A stretch of DNA of 64,000 bases from Maea johnstoni (taxonomy: Eukaryota; Annelida; Polychaeta; Spionida; Magelonidae), in the NCBI GenBank assembly GCA_963942565.1, contig OZ012697.1:14034449-14098448 (forward strand), in the 5' to 3' direction. The notes beneath the pieces were generated by a model. It did not search any database and was not told where the DNA came from. It saw only the letters and a list, made by a program, of their open reading frames with translations. This document shows, piece after piece, positions 58,343 to 64,000 of this stretch (position 1 is its first letter; each line of letters opens with the position of its first letter). The position numbers and the translations under genes were made by a program.

Positions 58343-60426
58343 AATAATAATAATAATTGATATTTGATATATTGCCCTTTCCACCTATAATGTTCAAAAG
58401 CGCTTTAGAGTCATTGGACAGTTGTCATGGTCCATATAGTCAATTAAACTCCTTTCGAAATAGCAATGTTTTTAGCTGTTTCTTGAAGTTTTGCACACTA
58501 TCAGCAGCCTTGATGTTGTCAGGGAGCTCATTCCAAAGGCGTGGTGCATAGGCACAGAATGCTCTGTCACCAAACCTTTTCAGATTAGTGAGTGGTATCT
58601 GTAATAAGTTCTTAGTGTTTGATCTTAGAGTCCTTGTATTGGCTTGTTTGACTAACAGTTCCCTCAAGTATAGAGGGGCACATCCTTGCATGCATTTGAA
58701 AGTCAAAAGCAGAATCTTGAAGTCAATCCTTTTCCTGATGGGCAGCCAGTGAAGATCTTTTAGAACTGGTGTAATGTGATCATACATTTTGGAGCCACTA
58801 ACCACTCTAGCAGCATTGTTTTGGACTTTCTGGAGCCTGCATAGCAGCTCATCAGTAATTCCACAGAGAAGTCCATTACAATAGTCAAGGCGTGATGTCA
58901 CCAGTGAGACGATGGCACTCTTGGTTGTATCAGTATTGAGAAATTTCTTTATTTTCCCAATGTTTCTAAGGTGGTAATTTGCAGACTTGATACCTTTTGA
59001 TACATGTGCAGACATATTCATGTTCGGATTAAAAACAGCGCCCAGATTACCGACGGGTTCATTAAGAACTGGTACTATTACACCATTTACGGTAATACTA
59101 GGAATGGAGATTTTCGCCCGCATCTGTGGGGTACCCATGACCAACACCTCAGTTTTGTCTGCATTCAATTTCAGTTTATTTTGAGACATCCATGTATAGA
59201 TGTCAGTGAGGCAGTTTTCCAACTTAGCTACACCTTCGTCCACTACACGCTGATTGATAGGTTTGATAGAGATGTAGAGTTGCGTATCATCCGAATAAGC
59301 ATGGAGTTCTAGACCATGCTTTCGTATCAGTATTCCTAAGGGTAGGAGGTAAATCAGGAAGAGCAGAGGGCCCAACACTGATCCTTGTGGTACAGACCAT
59401 AGGTTTTCCTGTGATGCGGAGAATGAATCATCTATCTGAACTCGAAGAGTACGGTCACCAAGATATGAACGGAACCATTCAAGGGCTGGCCCTGTTATAC
59501 CCAGAGTGCTTTCCATTCTAGAAAACAGCACATCATGGTCGATGGTATCAAATGCTGCACTTAGGTCAAGAAGGATCAGTATAACAATTCCATGCTGGTC
59601 AATGCTTGTAAGAATGTCATTCTGTACCTTCACCAGTGCTGTCTCTGTGCTGTGACCGGGTTTATATGCCGATTGAAGGTATTCATGTAGATTGTTATCT
59701 GTCATGTAACTTGTCAGTCGCTGAGCAACCACCCTCTCTAAGACCTTTGATACAAACGAAAGGTTGCTAACAGGGCGGTAGTTTTTTAGTATCTCAGGGT
59801 CTAAGGTAGCTTTTTTTAAGCAGAGGGGTGACCACAGCTGATTTTATAGATGTAGGTACTTCACTCGACCTCAGTGAAGCGTTAATGATGTCTGTGATTG
59901 TTGGAAGCAGTTCATTTTTGGCATCCCTGATGATCCAAGTGGGTATCGGGTCCAATGTACAACTTTTCGAAGGAGATTTACATATGATCTTCCATACTTC
60001 CTCCTGTGTTGTGGTTTGAAGAAAGCTTAGAGTTGAGGGAGGCTTATCCTGGGGTATGTTCAGGTCGATGTCAGAGCAATCAGGTAGCTCATCTCTGATT
60101 TTGTCAATTTTTTCTTTGAAAAATGATGCAAATCTATTTGCGAGGTCCTGAGCAGAACTATACGCTGGCAATTTTGTCGTTTTGTGTCGAAAAAGAAGGT
60201 CGTCTATAATTTTTGAAATAGCTTTTGAGTCATTACCGCATTCTGTGATTCTTTCATTGAAGTAGGTTGCTTTACTGTCTAGTAGTAAAGTATTATACTT
60301 GCACTTCTCAGCCCTGTAGATTTCTTTGCCTAATGGTTGGATTCCTGCTTGCAAATGAATGTATATGTACACGCTAGAATGTACCCATATACATCTTAAT
60401 GTAACAGAGCTGATTTTATCCGACAA
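58343..60426 (-). mobile_element. CR1/L2-like LINE, 5'-truncated, one frameshift
   Basis: Minus-strand frames 60426-59794 and 59732-58440 are parts of one reverse transcriptase ORF: the frame moves by one base in the A-run near 59812-59818, then reads KNYRPVSNLSFVSKVLERVV into the second frame. Motifs include QSAYKPGHSTETAL, LLDLSAAFDTIDHD, VPQGSVLGPLLFLIYL, AYSDDTQLYI (the YxDD box) and LHWLPIRKRIDFKILLLTFK, a signature of CR1/L2-group elements. The ORF ends KTLLFRKEFN. The short 3' end ('aagcgcttttgaac...ggtggaaagggcaa') finishes in (ATT)n at 58340-58356, typical of this group. Endonuclease missing. It lies between the two divergent PAN genes. Confidence 0.88.
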
Positions 60427-60984
60427 ATGAGTATTTTAGTATATTTTGGAATTTCATGGATACAATCTACATCTTCTATAAGTATAGTCTATTTTGAAGA
60501 ACTGGCAGACAAATAGAATAGTTCAAAAATATAAGATATTCCACGGAATTATGGAAAAACATACAATTCACTGAGTTGATTCCATCAAGAAATCTGTGGT
60601 AGGGCTGGGAATAAAGACTTTAGTCTATTACCAAATTAATGTACCATTTTGCAAATGTAAAAATGGATCTAAAACACTTTGGATTATTCCTTTTCACCTC
60701 AGAAAGTGCACCCTATCTTGTTCCCAAACCATATATATACTTTCAGTGTTAACACCATTGACGCTCGGGCTTATTTAATTGAAATATTTCAAACATTGAT
60801 TTCTCTTCATCTTTCCACATTTTACATCAGGATACATAGGATATGATTCTTAAAGAGCACCACAATTCATTAGCAAACTCAGATAAGCACTTTAAAACTC
60901 AATCATTATAAATCAGTGACCTACGTAGAAATAATTATATTCCTTTGATATCATATTTCTTAAGTTGACATATGTGATTAATCT
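60427..60984. other. Non-coding spacer
   Basis: AT-rich, no repeat or exon recognised. Confidence 0.5.
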
Positions 60985-61222
60985 GCCCCGCTATGGCCTA
61001 TTGGTTACAATATCTGGCTCCTAAGTGTGAGTTCCCAAGTTCGAGGTACCATAAGTGGATTGGCCTGGTCGCTTTATAAATGTGCGTCATTGTGGAGGAC
61101 TGTCTATGGTGCTTCGGCGACTGAAAGAGCCCGTGGAACTATTCGCGAAGGGAAGGGGATTCCATCTCGTCGCAATATGATTTTAGCTGTTGAAAGCGAC
61201 GTATAAACCACTTCCTTCCTTT
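60985..61222 (+). mobile_element. tRNA-derived SINE, second family
   Basis: The tRNA-like head has 'tatggcctattggttaca' as box A and 'agttcgaggtacc' as box B. The body ends 'gttgaaagcgacgtataaac' plus a CTTC/CTTT-rich tail, a 3' end style ('gcgacgt..aaacc') common in marine invertebrate SINEs. It shares no sequence with the other SINE family in this window. Confidence 0.65.
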
Positions 61223-61844
61223 CTTCATTCCTTCAATCTGTGTATAGTACAACCACAGATTGAATTCATTTTAGAAAAAGTACACCTGTGTCTCAGCAGA
61301 CCTAAGAGCTCCCTTGAAGATCATTTTCACAGGGAACATTACCACCTTTTATTGCATTAAATATTGATTGTTTTTCACTAAAGTACTTTGATGTGCTTTG
61401 TATCAAGGAGTAATGGCATGATGTACTCATTATGGTACAAAAGGGATCTAAAGGTAAAGATAGCCTGTGATCTGATGTATGCTTTGCCAAAGAGTAGTGG
61501 TATTATATATCCATTTGAATACAAAAGAGATCTAAAGATAGGATTAGCTAGCTTTTGATTATTTACTATTCTTAAGCTTCTCCATTCCCTGTACAGTATT
61601 CACTCATATCCACACAACAGTGATAATCTCTTGTCTATAGTCAAGATTTCATATTTTCATATTTTTTCGGTTCACATTTTATCTCACCAGGTGAGGACTC
61701 AGTTTCAGTATGACATTCACTCGAGATAGGAGGACCATGCACCGTTGCTTGTACTACAACACACTGCATGGTCAAATCAGAAGAGAATGACAAAATTTCA
61801 GTAACTAGAACCCTAGTCCTATTTTATGGCCTAGTGCCAGTGGG
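61223..61844. other. Non-coding spacer
   Basis: Two similar short blocks, 'ggtacaaaagggatctaaag' (61434) and 'aatacaaaagagatctaaag' (61517), form a diverged tandem pair. No exon seen. Confidence 0.5.
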
Positions 61845-62063
61845 AATTTGGACTTTCTAATTTTGATTATTGTTACCTTTTCTGTCATTTTTCGGCAAAG
61901 GAGTAGCCAGCCGTAAGTTGAAGAGTAAACTGGAGTACGTCTAAACCCAAGTCACTGGCCACTTTCTCGCATGCCCGGCCAGGATTCTAACCCAGGCAGT
62001 GGTGAGAGACATATAGCAGTCAGTGGCAATTCCCTGTACCACATGGCTATCCGGGCTGGCTGC
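61845..62063 (-). mobile_element. tRNA-derived SINE, copy 4
   Basis: Reverse complement of the 6372-6583 family; the reversed head reads 'cggatagccatgtggtacag', with box B 'gggttagaatcctgg' and 'gggcatgcgagaaagtggcc'. It is the best-preserved copy. Confidence 0.7.
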
Positions 62064-62189
62064 CAGTGGGATGGAAATAATAATTAAAAAAACACCTTTA
62101 AATGTCTTATTGGCCTGTCATATGTATTATTTAACGATACAACTGTTGTTTGATTCCAAATATTACAGAGGTTTCTACTTATTGGGGAA

Positions 62190-62420
62190 TTTTTTAACTG
62201 GGTGTCCACTGCAGTTTACTATTTCAAGCCACCTTTCCGTGCAAGGATGCGGTCACATTAGAACGCTTCAATGTGATTGATTAATATATTGCACACTTTA
62301 TTGAAAATTTAAGTTAAGGTACACTGCTATTCCATTTTATATATAGAGTGGAGGATATCTTAAAAGGGGATTCATTCAAATTAATTCATACTTATCTGTA
62401 AAATACTCCTTTAGAATGAT
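62190..62420 (+). repeat. Dispersed repeat, second copy
   Basis: Homologous to 29820-30060, as described there. It ends ~340 bp before the PAN exon. Confidence 0.55.
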
Positions 62421-62639
62421 AAAAAACATCACATGTTTATTGCAAGCAACTGCCCGTTTGAGTGTTTTTCCATCTACGGAAGTGTGTTAAGAGTGGTCTA
62501 GTTAGTTCCATATAACGTATTTACAGCTCCCGTTCAGGAGGATCACATCATTAAAAAAAGGAGATTGATTTCCCTCCTATGTTGCAATTTCCCTTCAAAG
62601 AACACGCTCAAGGTCTCAAATACAGTTGCATAAACACTT

Positions 62640-62759
62640 TGACACATACATACGTGAACAAATGTGATAGGATAGTTATTTCTAATCAATAAAACACATA
62701 TACTAAAGAGTGTAGAGAACATGTAGCTCCAGTGTTTTCTAAACATGCTTACGCAACGC
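62640..62759 (+). promoter_or_regulatory. 5' flank conserved between the two PAN genes
   Basis: The ~120 bp before the ATG align with the reverse complement of 56363-56480: 'gtgataggatag', 'tcaataaaacacatat', 'agctccagtgttttctaaac'. Two GATA cores lie in the first block. Conservation may reflect a shared promoter/5' UTR or simply recent duplication. Confidence 0.45.
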
Positions 62760-63078
62760 ATGAACACATTTCCATTGCGGATAATTTTGTTATACAGTTC
62801 CATTCTTTTTAGAAATGCCCTGTTGGTTCGTGGAGTCAACAATGCATTTCGGTTCCACAATCCTCATGCTCATAACTTAGTGGTTCAAGGTGTATCTCAC
62901 AAATCCGTTTACAAGCGATCAGCTATGGAATGTGGAATGGCTTGCGAAGCTCACACCGACTGTGTCTCCTTTAACTTTCACAAAACGGATCGAATGTGCG
63001 AGCTGAACTGGCAGAGGATGGGCCATATTGGGCAGACACCAAAAGACGGCTACAGATACTATGAATTACCCAGAGACG
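62760..63078 (+). CDS. PAN/apple-domain secreted protein, first exon
   Basis: 319-nt exon from ATG 62760 to the donor GACG|gtaagt (63078/63079). The upstream in-frame ATG at 62745 is not preserved in the paralogue, so 62760 is preferred. Residues 1-~24 (MNTFPLRIILLYSS...) resemble a signal peptide. Residues ~26-105 form a PAN/apple-type module with Cys58, 62, 68 and 80 in ECGMACEAHTDCVSFNF and RMCELNW, ending YYELPRD. No break. By analogy with the minus-strand copy, whose fibrinogen-related exon is ~9 kb downstream, the full product would be a secreted PAN plus fibrinogen-related protein, possibly a lectin or adhesion/immune protein; the rest lies beyond the window. Confidence 0.75.
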
Positions 63079-63665
63079 GTAAGTTTAATTAGTGAAACAT
63101 TCGTTATAACTGGACATTACCTTTTTGTCATAGTGCAGTTTGTGCTTAATCACTTTGTGAACACTGAGATGAATGACTATGCTTCCATTAAGGATGCCCA
63201 AACCATTTTTTGTGCAAGGTATGTTTTCATTATTTAATATGTTATACACAGGTAAAAGTTGACGGGCCCGTACGGCCCCATTGCGGGCCCGAACAGGCCC
63301 ATTATAATGGGCCCGTTACGGCCCGTTTTTGATCCCTCCATATATCTACATTTCGGAAAAAAATTGTTCCAAATGTTTTCCGAAGGGTTTACACCATGTG
63401 ACCAGTCTACACATACCCATAGGATCTCCACCTCATAAGGCATCACTAGATTATTAGATCATGCACTAATAAGCGTTCATTGCTTCTCATATGCTGTGTA
63501 TTGATTTCTGACCTGTTACATAGATGCCATTTTCACGCATCCCAATCCCATGCTTTGTAAGTATCAGTGCAAAAAGAATAATACTTGCGATAAGAAGATT
63601 CTGCTCAATTGATCATTTTGGAGATATTTAATATATGAAACCTGAGAGTAGTAGACAGGGAGTGG
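63079..63665. other. Start of intron 1, with a GC-rich palindrome
   Basis: 63255-63330 is rich in gggcccg/cgggccc and contains the perfect palindrome ggcccattataatgggcc (~63295-63312), sharply unlike its AT-rich surroundings. The rest shows nothing recognisable. Confidence 0.6.
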
Positions 63666-64000
63666 GCACTGTGCATGCATCATCAAATTTCGATGCCTCT
63701 CACTATGATCAGAGAAATACATCCCCTTGATCCGCAACCCAATAGCCACAGCATGCTAGTACTTAGGGTATGTGCGCCTCGGGTTACGCGGTTTAGCCTG
63801 GGGAGGTATTGGTCACGTGATTTGTGCAGTAAGCAAGCAGCAGAGAGACTGACTGGCTGGCTGGGTATACAGACTGTCATCCTATCTAGGTCAGATAGGT
63901 TGCCAAGGAGATGGGATCAGCAGGCAGCCAATCCTGGGGTACACAGGTTATCTATGACTCATAGTGAGAGGCAGCGAAATTTGATGATGCATGCACAGTG
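63666..64000. mobile_element. MITE with ~43-bp terminal inverted repeats
   Basis: The start 'cactgtgcatgcatcatcaa' at 63666 and the end 'tgatgatgcatgcacagtg' at the last base of the window are inverted copies that extend over ~43 bp to 'cctctcactatga'. The flanking duplication cannot be read because the window ends at the terminus. A decayed relative is at 38640-38900. Confidence 0.8.

Noticed and set aside
60985-61060. tRNA gene
   Set aside because: A- and B-box-like sequences are present, but no cloverleaf forms and the SINE body follows directly.

Overview
This is AT-rich, intron-bearing animal DNA. It has GT-AG spliced exons, metazoan transposon families (PIF/Harbinger, hAT-type and piggyBac-type MITEs, CR1/L2-like LINEs, tRNA-derived SINEs), and secreted PAN/apple plus fibrinogen-related domains. 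A marine invertebrate fits best (echinoderm, amphioxus, hemichordate or similar), but the sequence alone does not settle the phylum. The window is gene-poor and dominated by repeats. I see no LTR, Polinton or other virus-like element.

Layout. 0-13 kb: one probable 3'-terminal host exon (577-781) ending in a piggyBac-like MITE, a minisatellite made of CTCF-like motifs (3.5-4.1 kb), a 9-11 bp TSD MITE (4.43-4.95 kb), several (TA)n tracts, a SINE, and a compound repeat whose core is about 75 copies of a 33-bp minisatellite (7.3-10.7 kb). 13.58-28.21 kb: a 14.6-kb PIF/Harbinger transposon with matching 16-bp termini and a CAG target duplication, inserted in a dispersed repeat. It carries an apparently intact three-exon DDE transposase on + and an apparently intact five-exon Myb/SANT-like gene on -, in convergent orientation. 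Its introns and flanks have been colonised: an 8-bp-TSD hAT-type MITE that itself holds a LINE sits in Myb intron 2, a GC-rich minisatellite in Myb intron 4, a 267-bp tandem array upstream of the Myb gene, a TTA-flanked MITE near the right end, and piggyBac-like MITEs in the transposase introns. Additional spliceable minus-strand exons inside it hint at a third gene.

30.2-37.3 kb: a higher-order tandem array of ~200-bp monomers divided into four blocks by ~400-bp promoter-like heads, followed by a CpG-containing segment with ETS- and NRF1-like motifs. 38-42.8 kb: a hAT MITE, other repeats and a LINE endonuclease relic. 43.1-47 kb: a transposon-like repeat and a recent ~1.65-kb tandem duplication that copied the end of a fibrinogen-related exon. 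47.5-52.9 kb: a large fold-back repeat. 54-55.8 kb: the second copy of the minisatellite-bearing repeat. 58.3-60.4 kb: a CR1/L2-like LINE.

The only clear host gene family is a divergent pair of secreted PAN-domain genes. The minus-strand copy (first exon at 56.04-56.36 kb, fibrinogen-related terminal exon at 46.8-47.4 kb) looks like a pseudogene. The plus-strand copy (first exon at 62.76-63.08 kb) is open and runs past the window edge.
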